64,000 nucleotides of DNA from Chrysogorgia sp. JL179-B06 (GCA_035772405.1 JAYKKM010000196.1:460501-524500), one strand, 5' to 3'. Shown: positions 1-12,048, numbered from the stretch's first letter. The notes: generated by a model not told the origin, from the letters alone. Made by a program: numbers and translations.

Positions 1-920
1 AAATGGCTGCGCTCATTGGCCAGTTCATGGTTAGCTGGTCTGTAAGTATTGACAGGAAAAATGTCTGAGAGTTTGAAAACAAACAAAAGAACGTTTTACG
101 AGTGTTTTTATTTATTTAAGATGTTTTACAAAAGATTTATAGCAACAAATTCGATGGTTGTTTAAACACTATAAAGGCATCTTTCATCTTTGGCAATAGA
201 AATCATATAGCTTTTTCTATAAATGCTTCGATGGCTCATAACGTTCGTATTTTAGACTTCGTAAAACTTAAGCTATTAATACTTCATTGTAACCTAGGTA
301 TGTTAATGCCTCTTTGTCAAACCAAGCTTTTTCAAACGTCCTAATCAAAGCTATATGAATTATCCCCCGAAACTATATGGAATTATTATATAGCTACTAG
401 TAGGATATGAACTATCTCGCAATTTGATTGCTCCTCTACTACTAGCCTGGAGAAAAAACAAGATGGCGGCATGTTTTTTAGGCCGAAAAAAAGCTGAAAC
501 CGATGCATGGAAACTGACTAAGTGTTTGGCTATATAATAAAACAATCATACCATTCGCTCTCGTCGTATAGCCTCATATACGACTTGAGCTCATGGTAGA
601 ATTGTTAATTATCTCCCGACCGGTATTCGACGTTTACACGCTATCGCCGCTTTACATCTGTACTCGTGATAGTTCATTTTGTACTGATTATAACTGCGTA
701 ACTTGGAAATCTATTTGCTCAAAATGTCAATCATGTTACTTCTAAATTAATGTTCTATCTTGTACATATATATTATTAATGAATGCTCCCATATTTATAT
801 TATTTGTATTTATATTGTATTGTTTTCCTTTCTCAGTTGGCACGTATTAAGGCGTGTCTTCATGAGATTTCTTTGAAATATGAAAAAATATATACATTAT
901 TCGATGTACTAATTACATAG

Positions 921-1545
921 TGGTGTAATTTACCTGGACCACAAAGTTTTGGTTTATATCCCAGAAGTGCATATTTTACCATTTTTGTTTTTGATACTTT
1001 TAAGCACATTCCTAACTGAAGATTGTTTTGGAATCCTCGTTAAATAAGTGTAATTGTCATCACCATTTAGACATAATAAGCACTTTAATAATTGAATGGA
1101 ATCCTCGTTAAATTCTGAATAAAGTTGGTGTAATTTTGCGAAATTAGCATTTGGGTTGGTTGAGAAAGAAATTCCTGAAAGACTTTTTGAGCGATTCTTT
1201 AAAGTTTAGATATTGCAAGACTGGAAGAGGCGTCTGAAATGAGCAGACAGAATTTTTAATTGATATCTAGAACAGTTATCATTAAAAGTATGACCTGTGT
1301 CACTATTTTTACAGTATAGGAAATATGTCTGCTCATTTCAGACCCCTCTCCCAGTCTCAACCTTCCAAAATGCTAATTTTGTAAAATTACACCTATTTTG
1401 TTCACAATTTAACGAGGATTCCATTCGATTAGCGAAGTGCTTAAAATGACTAAAAACGAAAAATCGTAAAAATGACAGTGCGGTTCTGCAGGATATAACT
1501 AAAACGCGTTGTAATTCGTGTAAATTACACCATCTAAATGTTAGA
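921..1545. repeat. Imperfect foldback element
   Basis: Left arm (about 921-1,255) and right arm (about 1,322-1,545) are diverged reverse complements. They share GGTGTAATTT, AATGGAATCCTCGTTAAAT, AATTAGCATTT and TCTGAAATGAGCAGACA. A MITE-like origin is likely; boundaries are approximate. Confidence 0.7.
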
Positions 1546-2270
1546 TAGTGCATCAAATAGATATTATTATAATTATTGTAAATTATTACGCAAGTAAAGT
1601 TTTATAATTATTACGTTTTATAATTATTACGTAGTAAAGGAAATCTTACCATTAAACATTTTCGTCATAATCATTTGTTGTTTATGCACAGTAAACGCCT
1701 ACTTATAAGCTAAGCTCTAGCGCATAGTTGCTACCTGCATATAGTCAAGCTCCCGCGTCTTTAGAAGCTCTAGTACCAAGAACAACCATAAATATAATTT
1801 CAGAAAGAAAATGACATTTGCATGTATTACCAAAACGTAAATTAGATTATGTTAAAAAATCAATTTCTTATCAGGCAACGGCTTTATTCATGGAACGCTC
1901 TTGATAACTATGTAGATATAATTTCGTATTGTACATAGTTGGGTTTTAAACTAAGGGAAGGGTTTTTAGAGTATTAATATACACGACCACATCAGTTATA
2001 ACTGTAATTTTATTGTGTTTAAATAAACGCTATTATTATTATTATTGTTATTAAACTTATAGATTAACATAAGACAATAAAACTTAATACAATCTCGTTC
2101 CCAAAGCCGATTCCAATTCAAGATTATCCTGAACCTTAGGCCTTTTGGCATTTCAGGATAATAGTAATTCTATAGGATATGTTGGCTTATATAGTTGTAC
2201 TGTTGTACCGACGTACAATGTAGTTGGAGGATAACCTTGTGGACTCTTTCGGTCCAAATGTTGTTTCTCA

Positions 2271-2304
2271 AACTCATTAATAATTCATGAATTATTAATG
2301 AGTT
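2271..2304. repeat. Perfect 34-bp palindrome
   Basis: AACTCATTAATAATTCA followed by its exact reverse complement, with no spacer. Half of the motif recurs near 40,205. It is probably a transposon remnant. Confidence 0.9.
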
Positions 2305-3772
2305 CATTTCAGAAGCCATTCCATGAACGTAAACCACATCACATGCACGAGTTTTGATACCCAATAAAAACCTGTAGGAAACTTGCTGAACTGGATAACA
2401 TTTCTTAATCTCCATATTCAAATCAATGAAACACAAATATGCATATTCGTTTGATAAGTAACATGAAACACTCGTTTATCGTGTTTAACCAGGAGACTCC
2501 AAACACTTGAAAACAATAAAAATCTCGGGGCTGCCTACCCTCAGTTTTCATTTTTTGCTCGTGTTTGGAACCCCTCAAACTCCGCGTGTTTGATCTATTA
2601 CATCACCAACCTTTCTTGAATATATGAATAAATTACTTTAACTTTTGTTTTGAACTGAAGGTTCTTTTTCTTCATCTCGTACGCCTTCGCTTCGGATCTG
2701 GGCGTCTGCATATCGCCATTTTGGAAAGTTTCTGCGACTGGAAAAATTCCTCAAATCAGGTCTTGCCAATGTGACAAATAAAATGTTTTAGCTTTGATTT
2801 TGTAAAAACTACATATATGTATTTAGTGGAAAAGTAAAGGGAGTTTATCTATCAAATTAGTCTATCAGTTGAAATACTGCAAGGTGTATACAGCAGTATA
2901 CCAATTGACGGTACCGAAAAAGATGATGCAGAATGCTTTGCGACCTTAAATCACCTGTAATAACAGCTAAACATTGCTTAATGCTTACCTTGTAAACATG
3001 AATGTTTATCTTCTGCTATTTCTACGAGATTCAAAGTTTACTGCGATAGGAATTATGGTTAAATGTACCAATCACCATCTTTTTGGTAACGTCAATTAAT
3101 TGTCTCTGCAGCTGTGGCGCAGTCATGGTTAATATAGGGGCTTTGGCTTGGCGTTGCCATGGGAAACAAAGTTCCGTGGGAGTGTCACGTCAACATCTAT
3201 ATTTGCTATTCGTATGGGAGTCTCGCAGATTTAACAAAATACTAACCCTAATCAAAATACTAACGATAACCAAACAAAGCAGAAAAGAGAAATTCATTTT
3301 TAGCGAACTCGTGGCATTGGTAGCTCAGTCATGTCAATTAAAACCCTATGCAGTGCATAATTTACAATAAAATATTTAATATCAGAGTGTGTTTAGCCTT
3401 AGTTTCAAATAGTACCGTTGTTGATTCCTGTTAATATTCATATCAGTATTCGGATTCATATTCTGACAACTTTTGAAGCTTCGTTTTAAAATTCGAGATC
3501 AGACTTAGATCTGGTTTACATGGGAAATCAAGTCTGGAATCAGGCGGTCCTGAAATGGTCAGGTTGGGTCAAGCAACCGACCATGCACGTAGTTTAGCCC
3601 GGCGTGATCTGAATCTGAGGTTGGATCCATGTAAATAACCTACAAGAAAAACACTACATCCGAATTAAAGTCAGTCTGACCTGAAAAAGGTTCTTTTCTG
3701 GGTTTTTGCATAAACTCAATGAACTTTAAAAAAAATATTCAAAAATATATTTTTTGTTTCGGCATTAACACT

Positions 3773-3790
3773 TTTATTGCAAATTTTATT
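3773..3790 (-). terminator. Candidate polyadenylation signals of DOCK
   Basis: Two AATAAA hexamers on the minus strand (3,773-3,778 and 3,785-3,790), about 400 bp after the DOCK stop. Position fits a short 3' UTR. The sequence is AT-rich, so chance occurrence is possible. Confidence 0.4.
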
Positions 3791-4188
3791 GCAAATTCGC
3801 CGCGGGTATGACATTCGCAATCGATTCAAAATAAGTCAAGGCATCCAGGTGTTGCATTCAATTATCCACATACACAATCTTACAACATGCTACTAAAAAT
3901 TGAACGTTTTACCAGCGAATGGATGGAGATTATGATATATTGAGATACGTCTTTTTGAAGATTTAGTTTTCTACGCAAATATTACAATGTTCCAATTGAT
4001 TCAATATGCAACCATAAATGGCAGGGGATTGGCAAATACCATGACTGTGCAAGATAACTTAGAGTAGCACAAATAAGAAACAAATTTACATCACAGACAA
4101 GGTATGCGTTGGATAGGAGATGAATCTTGCAAAACTATTGTACAGTAAAAAACTTGTATATCCAATATTTGAGGATTGAGGTTTCGAC

Positions 4189-5238
4189 TCACAGTCTGGT
4201 TGGTTTGGCAAGGACGGGTGGCGGTTTCCTACGGGCCGTAGTGGGTGGACTAGAAGAAGAGTGAGTCTCCTGTTCAACTACCGAAGCACTGGGCGACGAA
4301 GTTGTCGATAAAAGTGGCCTCGTTATAGCAGGGGGCGTCTCATAAATTGTATCTCTTTTACTATATGTCTTTGGTGGTAAAGTAGGAGCAGCAGATGTGT
4401 TTGTGTCCCGATCCAAATCCATCGGCTGTGGTGTACTACTCTCTGGTGTCGATTTACTTGCTTTGATTGACGTCTTCGGATCGAAGAGATAATCATAACA
4501 ATCAGAGTTGTCCACAGGCAGTAGGAGTTTATCCCCAGTGTCAAAATCCTGCCGTGTCGTGGTTTCGTAATGGCTTGGATGTGAAGGCGAGGGAGCGGCT
4601 TCAGATCCGTCGCCGTTTGTCCTGATAGCGGTGTTACGTAACATAACGTTGCCGTAGGGAACAGTAGATTTAGGTTGAGAAAGTTCTAGAGCGACTTCAC
4701 CACTGCCAGATAAACCGACGTGCACGGAATCGTAAACAGGTACACGTAAAGTTCGCGAAGATTGACTGTAAGGCATTCCTAAGGACAAAGTATCGTAAGG
4801 ATCTTCAAAGTGGGCATTCGACATGGTGTATTTTCGTGGTTTTAATGGAGGAGGCGTGTCTTCATTCGGAATAGCGTGGTTATGTTTCATATTTTTTACT
4901 TCTTTCTGTTTCCCATCCTCAACATATGTTTGTAAAATCACGTTTTCGTTGCGATCATTTTTTTCGGAAGCGATTTTACCTTTGGTTTCAAAAGGCGTTT
5001 CGTCACCAATCTTATCTAAATCGTCCATAGATCTGGAGTGTTTTTTTATGGGCACCGTTGAAAGTTTGTAATTTCCATTAGACGACAGTTCAAAAAAATT
5101 CGATTGTCTTTTTTTCCTTTTATCTGCAAATTTAGAAACCAAACTACCAACGTCAACTAACTTTGAAGCAACTGATGCTCGCTTCTTTGGAGGCACAACA
5201 GGAGGGGTGGGGGTGTTCTGGGACAGGACTGAATTATC
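4189..5238 (-). CDS. DOCK: DOCK terminal exon 28 (proline-rich C-terminus)
   Basis: A 350-codon terminal exon including the TGA stop. There is no ATG start: it opens at an ATTATAG acceptor with DNSVLSQNTPTPPVVPPKKR, so any start inside it is spurious. It contains several SH3-ligand motifs (TPTPPVVPPKK, TPPPLKPRK, PTLPPK) and ends RRKPPPVLAKPTRL. Many Tyr residues sit in YDTL/YDYL/YET contexts that could be phosphorylated (inference). DOCK-A/B proteins have comparable tails binding Crk/Nck-type adaptors. Confidence 0.88.
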   Translation of the reverse strand, partial: DNSVLSQNTPTPPVVPPKKRASVASKLVDVGSLVSKFADKRKKRQSNFFELSSNGNYKLSTVPIKKHSRSMDDLDKIGDETPFETKGKIASEKNDRNENVILQTYVEDGKQKEVKNMKHNHAIPNEDTPPPLKPRKYTMSNAHFEDPYDTLSLGMPYSQSSRTLRVPVYDSVHVGLSGSGEVALELSQPKSTVPYGNVMLRNTAIRTNGDGSEAAPSPSHPSHYETTTRQDFDTGDKLLLPVDNSDCYDYLFDPKTSIKASKSTPESSTPQPMDLDRDTNTSAAPTLPPKTYSKRDTIYETPPAITRPLLSTTSSPSASVVEQETHSSSSPPTTARRKPPPVLAKPTRL

Positions 5239-5709
5239 CTATAATTAGACAATAGAAACATAAAACATTATTTGCAAATGTACATCATAAACGACAGAAA
5301 TCTTGAAAACGATGCAAAACTAAGCTCCTGCAGATATATATGTATACGAGTAGCCGGATCACAGAGTTACTCGGTTTACCGCGGGTGAAATTTACGGTCG
5401 GTTTACATGCGACCAAGTTACCCGAAAAACTGTAATATCGTGGGTGTTTATACAATCAACGAAAGTAACATAAAGTTATCTTCACCAGTTAATTAAAGTG
5501 CCGGACTTGAGAACCACTATAAGGTCTTTAAATAATTGAACAACAAACTTGTCGTGGTAACAAACTTAAATATAGCTTTGAAAAATGTATATACCATGGC
5601 GATTGGTAATAATCTTAGAACGTTGTGAAAACTAGACTGCTTATATATAATACATTTTCCAAAATCTAACAATGGCGTAATGTTGGAGCAAAGGAAGAGA
5701 AACAGAGAC

Positions 5710-5891
5710 GAGTTCTTAGTAGAACTGTTTAAAGATTTGAGAAAAAATAGGCTTAAAAGAAAAGAGTACGATGATTAGTGCTATACGTTTAGCAGACGTA
5801 GCACTTGATAAGTTGTCTGCCGAAATGCATCGTGCTTTTTTCTGTTAAGCCTATTTTTTCTCAAATCTTTAAACAGTTCTTCTAAGAACTC
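5710..5891. repeat. Foldback MITE copy
   Basis: Arms of about 47 bp: GAGTTCTTAGTAGAACTGTT and beyond at 5,710, and its near reverse complement ending at 5,891. The loop carries the phrase AGCAGACGTAGCACTTGATA. Related sequence recurs at 10,555-10,710 and 54,285-54,400. Confidence 0.8.
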
Positions 5892-5980
5892 ATCTCTTTC
5901 TCTTCCTTGTTAGATTTTGGTAAATGTGTTTATATATACTGAAGTGTTTGCATGGGAATTATTTTATCTCGCCTTGCCGA

Positions 5981-6080
5981 GTTCCCGGCTGCCAGTGCGA
6001 GTTCCCGGCTGCCAGTGCGAGTTCCCGGCTGCCAGTGCGAGTTCCCGGCTGCCAGTGCGAGTTCCCGGCTGCCAGTGCGA
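5981..6080. repeat. 20-bp minisatellite, five units
   Basis: Five identical copies of GTTCCCGGCTGCCAGTGCGA. The array resumes at 6,592-6,634 on the far side of a MITE. Its open frames in several phases reflect the repeat, not genes. Confidence 0.97.
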
Positions 6081-6082
6081 GT

Positions 6083-6591
6083 CACTGATCTCAAAAATAG
6101 GACTGGATTGAGCTTTCTATTGTATCTGACGAGCTTATTTTGAAGCCTGTATATTTGCATAATGCAAATTGACGAGAGATCATCAAAAGCTCCGAGTTTG
6201 CAAGCAAATCGAAATGCGACGCTCGCAAAATAGGTTTAGTGTCTGGCCAATATATTTTCTTTGTTGACATTAAATGCATAAAATCTTAAACCTAATTTGA
6301 CGTCTCATATTAGGCTTCTCTTACTGGATAATTAGAGCAAACGGCGGCCATATTGGAGTGACCTCATTACGAATACAGTGGTGAATCGGAGAGGAAAGGC
6401 AGAATTCTGACATTTAATAACTGTCCAGCGAGTATGTTTCCTTTGCTAAAGTTAAATAGCAAATGTCAGAATCCTTCCCAACATGTCTGTGATGCCACAG
6501 TACTCCTTAGGTGGTCACTCCAATATGGCCGCTGTTGGCTTCATTTTTGTAACAACAGAAGCTCGATCCAGTCCTATTTTTGAGATCAGTG
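6083..6591. mobile_element. hAT-like MITE with 8-bp target duplication
   Basis: Terminal inverted repeats CACTGATCTCAAAAATAGGA (left) and its reverse complement (right). GTGCGAGT is duplicated at 6,075-6,082 and 6,592-6,599. It has no coding capacity. A second copy lies at 38,106-38,560. The 8-bp duplication points to the hAT superfamily. Confidence 0.88.
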
Positions 6592-6634
6592 GTGCGAGTT
6601 CCCGGCTGCCAGTGCGAGTTCCCGGCTGCCGAGA
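6592..6634. repeat. Resumed 20-bp minisatellite
   Basis: About two further units of the same GTTCCCGGCTGCCAGTGCGA repeat, separated from the five-unit block by the MITE. It lies 45 bp from the donor of DOCK exon 27. Confidence 0.93.
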
Positions 6635-6678
6635 TCACGCCAAGACGAGTTACCGTGACGAGTTAATAAAAACATTAC

Positions 6679-6919
6679 CCCAGAAATTGGCGATGGAGTT
6701 CCAGGACCAATGGAGAATTTGACGTCTTTCGATGAATCTGTATTATTGGTGCCTTCGTGCAGAAGTTTCATCTCATCTATTTCGTCAATCTCTGTTAGTG
6801 ACGTGGCGCTGACAGATGTAGACGAGTCGATTGACACTCGGCTTCGAGAAAGCGGTGCAGGCGATGCACTGCCTTCATTGAATAACTTACTTGTTCGACG
6901 CTTTGGTGGTAATTTCGGT
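6679..6919 (-). CDS. DOCK: DOCK exon 27 (Ser/Pro tail)
   Basis: Reads PKLPPKRRTSKLFNEGSASP, then a Ser/Thr-rich and acidic segment, ending SIGPGTPSPISG. One leading nucleotide completes Arg, then 80 codons. PKLPPKRR is a candidate SH3 ligand. The GTAATG donor lies only about 40 bp from a 20-bp-unit minisatellite and a MITE in the next intron. Confidence 0.82.
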
Positions 6920-7283
6920 CTAAACAAGAAAATATAACTAGGTTTTAAAATCTTTGCAATGGATTAGAAATTAGATGGTTATAGATAAGAAATTAGACGA
7001 CCAGTTTCTTAAAAATCTATCCCAGGGACTGGGCCGGAATATAGCTCGAAAGTGTACTGATGACGTCAAGGTAAACATTCATAATTTATCAAGAAAACAG
7101 AGAGTGTGGTCTTGAAAACAGAGAGTGTGAGCAAGTCAGTATTTCAGGATCTTCAAATTGTTCATGTTGTTTTCTTAGTAATTTCTGCCATCGTTTGCAT
7201 ACTTTGCAAACACCTTGAGGTCACACCGACAAGTCACGTGGTATTTTGGCAGCGCGTATCAGTGAACATTTTTGGACTGATAT

Positions 7284-8196
7284 GAGGCCCATTTACACTA
7301 CAGGAATTTTTTGGTACGGCTCGGATAAAAATGGTTCGCGAACCCAAAAAAGTGGTTCGGCACGCATAACTTTTGTGGTGTAAACGATTCAGCCGTACCA
7401 AGTTTTAGCCCAACCTCGTACCCCACACTGCGGGCGGCGAGCGGAGATGAGACCCTGGGTACGAGGTTGGTTTTAGCCGTGCCGAACCAAAAATTCATCC
7501 GTACTCGGACCTGTTAAATAGGTAGTCCGAGCACGGGTAAAACAGGTACGCGTACCAGAAAAACTAACACGGCACGGATAAAATATGCAGTGTAAACGAT
7601 TAGCCGTGCCGAACCATTTTTTGTTTAAGAGCCCTTGCTTCAGTCGGTCAGCATCATTTGTTAGAGCATGCGTAGTGCCCACCACATCTGACTCAAAATG
7701 GCGGAAAAGTAGAACCAGTTAGGACCCCAGATTGCTTCATATAACCTTGGATATATTTGAGAATAATGACAAGAAACTATTATGTCAATACACGAATCAG
7801 TTTTGGCGTATCAAGAACGATTTTATTATTAAAAAACTGGCTTCAGTGATCGTTATTTCCTATTCTGTGCTAGCCCGGATCCATCGTACCGTGGGCGTGC
7901 AAGGATGTTCATTGTTTCGGAGAAGCCAATCAGAGCCCGGAGCAAGTCTGTATTTATCGACTCGTTAAAAATGTTTCGTCCGCCAAGTTGAAACAAAAGA
8001 ACGCGTATTAACGCGAAAGTAAGTCTGCTGATCAGAAAGTTGAGCCGGGTTGAGCACGTACCAAAACATTATTTTGCACAGATTGGTACGTCAAGGAAAA
8101 GCGAGTGTAAACGGGTATCCGTGCCATATTGTTTGGGTTCGCGAACAATTTTTATCCAAGACGTACCAAAAAAATTCTGTAGTGTAAATGGGCCTC
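7284..8196. mobile_element. Inverted-repeat DNA transposon remnant (about 0.9 kb)
   Basis: Ends are inverted copies: GAGGCCCATTTACACTACAG at the left and its near reverse complement at the right, extending about 65 bp. Inside are further inverted sub-repeats (GGTTCGGCACG, GTGTAAACGATT). No clear target duplication was found and no transposase is encoded. Confidence 0.75.
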
Positions 8197-8419
8197 ATGG
8201 TCGTTCTTTTATTGCCTATTTCAGTAATGTAATAACGTTTGGAATGATTTTCTCTTTACACATGTTCTAAGTGCATATTGAACAATTAAAGACTGGAAAA
8301 AATTTCGCTTATCGTGAACAGTTGTTAATGATTATGTGTATGTGAACAAATATGAAACAAATAATACATATAACAGCTGAAGCTGAGAATTTGTATATGG
8401 AGAGCTTTCTTATTTGTCA

Positions 8420-8850
8420 TATAACAATTAGACAACGAGGGCGAGTTGTCTATTTAACAATTAGACAACGAGTCCGAGTTGTCTATGAGCGAATAGTCAA
8501 CGAAGGCGAAGCCTGAGTTGACTATTCGCTCATAGACAACGAGGACGAGTTGTCTAATTGTTTTAGTAGAAACAATTTAGTGGACTATTACAAATCATGC
8601 ATTCTCCAAAAATTATCCAAAAACTCATCTGAAACCTCCCGAAAACGAGAGTTTTCTGCCATTGTTTTTAGCGAGTTTCCCAAACGTTGTCTATCACGAA
8701 TAGACAACGGTTGAGTAGCCAATCAGAATGCAGCATTTGTAATAGACCATGGTCAGTTTCTACTAAGAGTAGATAGTCAATGAAGACGAAGCCCGAGTTG
8801 ACTATCTGCTCATAGACAACGAGGGCGAGTTGTCTAATTGTTTTAGTATC
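8420..8850. repeat. Cluster of nested inverted repeats
   Basis: Repeated GACAACGAGGGCGAGTTGTC and AGTTGACTATTCGCTCATAG modules in both orientations. The longest hairpin, 8,458-8,560, has arms of about 44 bp with few mismatches. A partial copy sits at 8,763-8,850. Confidence 0.85.
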
Positions 8851-9563
8851 AACCATTTTAGTATCAACTATAAAAGTCTTTTCAAACATTGTTCCAAATT
8901 TTCAGATAATTTCACCTTTTTGTTTGTAGAAGTCTCCCCATTCAAAATGTAGAGTAGCTCGGTAGCACATGATAAACAATCGCTCACAAAAAACGAGATT
9001 GTAATTACTTTGCTTCAAATTTGGTGTAGATATACTCCATATAGGCATAAGCGAATTCATTTTCTTATTCGAAAATGTCAAACTGAACAATTTTCCATCA
9101 CTTTTGGGCCAATGTTTTCATGATTTCATCACTCGTATATACATTTTAGCGGATGCCATGCTTGGCCTAGATTTTTGGCTTTGCTTGGTAAGTATAGGAA
9201 TATTCCAGTTATAAGAAGGTTTGTGAATGGATAACGCTACTAGTGGTCTATCACCAATAGATCACTAGTAGCTCAGCCAACCAGAACGCCGAATTTGTAA
9301 TAGACCACTATACTTAGTTGATATACTAAATACGAATATAACGCAGTTTATTGTACGAGTGGCCTATATATACAGGGTGGCCAAAAGGCAACTTCCGGTT
9401 TCAGGGTTAAAAACTTGTCGAAACAAACATACACCAAAAATTCTCGATAACGACGCCATTAGGATAACTTCCTTCGTCGAACACAATAAAAATGTCTAAA
9501 AACCTACTAGCTGAACCTGAGAAAAATATCATGAAAAAAACATAAACAAAAAAGATCCAGTAC

Positions 9564-9748
9564 CTTGTATCTTCCATCATACGTAGATCAGGCACAGATA
9601 CAGACATGCCTAAGACCTGCTCAGTTATCGACAAAAGGCTTGAACTTTGTCTTATTCCCTCTGATGAAATTGACTGTCGGTTGCTGTCATCGTCTTGTTC
9701 AAAATATGAGATTGGTGGTCGACGGCTAGTTAAGAACCATTTCTGCAG
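9564..9748 (-). CDS. DOCK: DOCK exon 26 (start of C-terminal tail)
   Basis: Reads LQKWFLTSRRPPISYFEQDD, a Ser-rich stretch, then VPDLRMMEDT with a split Arg codon. The right boundary could be 9,742 or 9,748; both give phase 0. A GTACTG donor joins it in phase to the next tail exon. Low-complexity tails are poorly conserved, so the assignment rests on splicing phase and position. Confidence 0.78.
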
Positions 9749-9819
9749 CTGAGGAAATTTAACAAGTTTATATACATCAAAACAATTCTATATTATATAT
9801 TACTCAAATAAATCTTTTT

Positions 9820-9906
9820 ATCAGTAATGCTTCGATGTGTTAATATATACACTGTTGTATAGTGACTACAACAGTGTATATACTAACACATCGAAGCATT
9901 ACTGAT
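9820..9906. repeat. Long hairpin
   Basis: Arms of about 40 bp, ATCAGTAATGCTTCGATGTG onward, with a 7-nt loop and one or two mismatches. It lies in the Polinton-bearing DOCK intron. Confidence 0.9.
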
Positions 9907-10084
9907 ATATATTAAAGCCCAGCATAAAACACGAAGAAAAGGCATAATAACGTTTTAACAGGATCTAATAAAGTTTTAGTAGGATCTAGTGTGAGTGGAC
10001 AGACGTTCAAACATTTTTTAGGTTACTATAGAAAATATTTTCTTCTGTAGCCAATTAAGATGCATTTTCTCAACTATTTACTAC

Positions 10085-10410
10085 AACTGTCAACTGTCGG
10101 GATTTATGCGATATACAGCCCTCGTATGCCGCATATAAATCGTATGCTCGTATATAAATCCCTCGTTCTCGGTGCTTATATCTATTACTTATTTCACGAT
10201 TGAGTCGGTTTTCTTTGATGTATCGCGGGCTTTATATAGATAAGAAATGAAGGGAAAACTAGGAAAATACTTGTCCATGGTGGACAAAATAGACAAAACA
10301 TTGTTGGAAAACCTCCTCAATCATGAAATAAGTAAGAGATAAAGCCCTCGAACGTCGGGATTTATGCTATATAAAGCCCTCGGACGCATAGCATAAATCC
10401 CTCGTTAGCT
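10085..10410. repeat. Foldback element with AGCCCTCG motifs
   Basis: Inverted copies of CGGGATTTATGC, ATAAAGCCCTCG and TAAATCCCTCG modules surround a central inverted pair (CTTATTTCACGATTGA and TCAATCATGAAATAAG). No coding content. Confidence 0.65.
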
Positions 10411-10838
10411 GTCAGATCCTGACTTGTGCCGACAAAAGGAATTCATTTTTAAAACATCGTTATTTTAGGAGCATTGTCATGACGCCTTTGCGTCTGACGT
10501 AATTGGACTTTTCGATTGACTATAAATACAAGCTATCTTAGGGTTTTTTTCTTTAGCAGACGTAGCACTTGATAAGTTGTCTGCCGAAATGCATCGTGCT
10601 CATTTATTTTAAAAGCCTATTTATTTCTCTATCTTTAAATAGTTCTTCTAAGAACTCATTTCTCTTTCCCATCCTTTGCTCCAACATTACGCCATTGATA
10701 GATTTTGGTAAATATGATTATATATTATACATATTATCGTGTATAATAATTATATTTAGTAGTGATTTCAAACAGTTCTTGTAAGAACTATATTTACCAT
10801 TTCACCATGGTTTCGACGTATTTTAAAGCTTTGTTTAA

Positions 10839-10861
10839 ATATATATATATATATATATATA
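10839..10861. repeat. (AT)n microsatellite
   Basis: About eleven AT dinucleotides in a row within the intron. Confidence 0.95.
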
Positions 10862-10944
10862 GGCTTAGGCACTATGCAAATATTATCTCTGTAGACGTTG
10901 TGATGTACTTTTTACATTACTTTTTACATTACTTTTTACATTAC

Positions 10945-11790
10945 TTTTTTTTTGGAACTAGTTACAGTTACAGTTACATGCTCAAAAAAGGAACTAGTTA
11001 CTGGTAAAAGTTACATGAAATAAATGTAACTAGTTACCGTTACAAAGTTACTTTAAGATTTTTGTAACTAGTTACAAAGTTACTTTAAGATTTTTGTAAC
11101 TAGTTACAAAGTTACTTTGACATTTTTGTAACTTGTTAAAAGTTACATTTCCAGGTTTTACTATTTACAATGGCAATGGGTTCAGTTAAGTTAAAGTACT
11201 GTCTTTTAGTGACCTTATACCTTCTTTAAAGAACGAGATAACCCAACAACAACTACTCAAATAAAACAGTACAGTGAATCATTATTTCAAAAACATTAAA
11301 CAATTTGCATTCGAACATGTTCGCCAAATACGGCCAAGGATGCTCGCATGAAGTCATGACTCAATAGCGCATGAAATTATGAAAATTATTCTGTTTATTC
11401 AACGAAAATCATGCCAGCCTCGTGAAATTGAGTCTTGAAAAAATATGAAGATTACAAAACTAATACGCGCCCGTGATCGGTGGTCAGCAGATTGGCGTTG
11501 ATAATTTGGCGAGGACGTTATGTAGCCCTACATGAAATATTGAACCTGATGTATAAATACGGAAATACCAACACTGCTTCAATTGACTATAGAAGCAAAC
11601 CGTGGTAGAAGTGAGCGTTAACGCTGGTAACAAATGTAACTCGTTATAGTTCCATTTTTAGCAAAAATGTAACTAGTTACAGTTACAGTTACCTCCTTGC
11701 AAAATGTAACTAGTTACCCATATAGTTACTTTAAAAAGTAACGATTACTTGTAATTTCGTTACTTGTAACGAAGTTACTTACATATATAT
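10945..11790. repeat. TAACTAGTTAC-rich inverted-repeat element
   Basis: Many copies of the self-complementary motif GTAACTAGTTAC and of AGTTACAGTTACAGTTAC in both orientations flank a unique centre. It looks like a DNA-transposon derivative; ends are uncertain. Confidence 0.6.
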
Positions 11791-11882
11791 ATTGTATATA
11801 GTGACTGCCACATATACATGTATTGTAAGCAGTACATATACCAATAGAACCAATACATCATTATAACCTTTGCCCTCGATCT

Positions 11883-11965
11883 GAGTCTCGGGCCATCATT
11901 GGTTAGAGCATCAAATCGGCAATCAGAAGTTTACAGGTTTGATACCTGTCCGAGACATTTTTCTA
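11883..11965 (+). repeat. tRNA-derived SINE head
   Basis: Contains an A-box-like TTGGTTAGAGCAT and a B-box-like GGTTTGATACC at near-tRNA spacing. Arm pairing is degenerate and the acceptor stem is incomplete, so a functional tRNA is unlikely. Confidence 0.5.
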
Positions 11966-12048
11966 AGGATATGAGTTTGACGATCGTCCATGTATCGTCT
12001 GTTTACTCCAAGCTATCCCACACTCACTACAGAAGTGTATATACTGTC

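Larger units (their letters stand above)
1..4188. other. 3' UTR and downstream flank, no gene seen
   Basis: No convincing exon on either strand. It contains an imperfect foldback (about 921-1,545), a LINE/SINE-like tail ending in (ATT)n near 2,030-2,055 and a perfect 34-bp palindrome at 2,271. Short open frames here lack codon-like composition or recognisable motifs. Confidence 0.6.

Noticed and set aside
4189..5196. Stand-alone 335-residue gene starting at 5,196
   Set aside because: That start is GTG, and the frame continues upstream to an AG acceptor that joins in phase with the previous DOCK exon.
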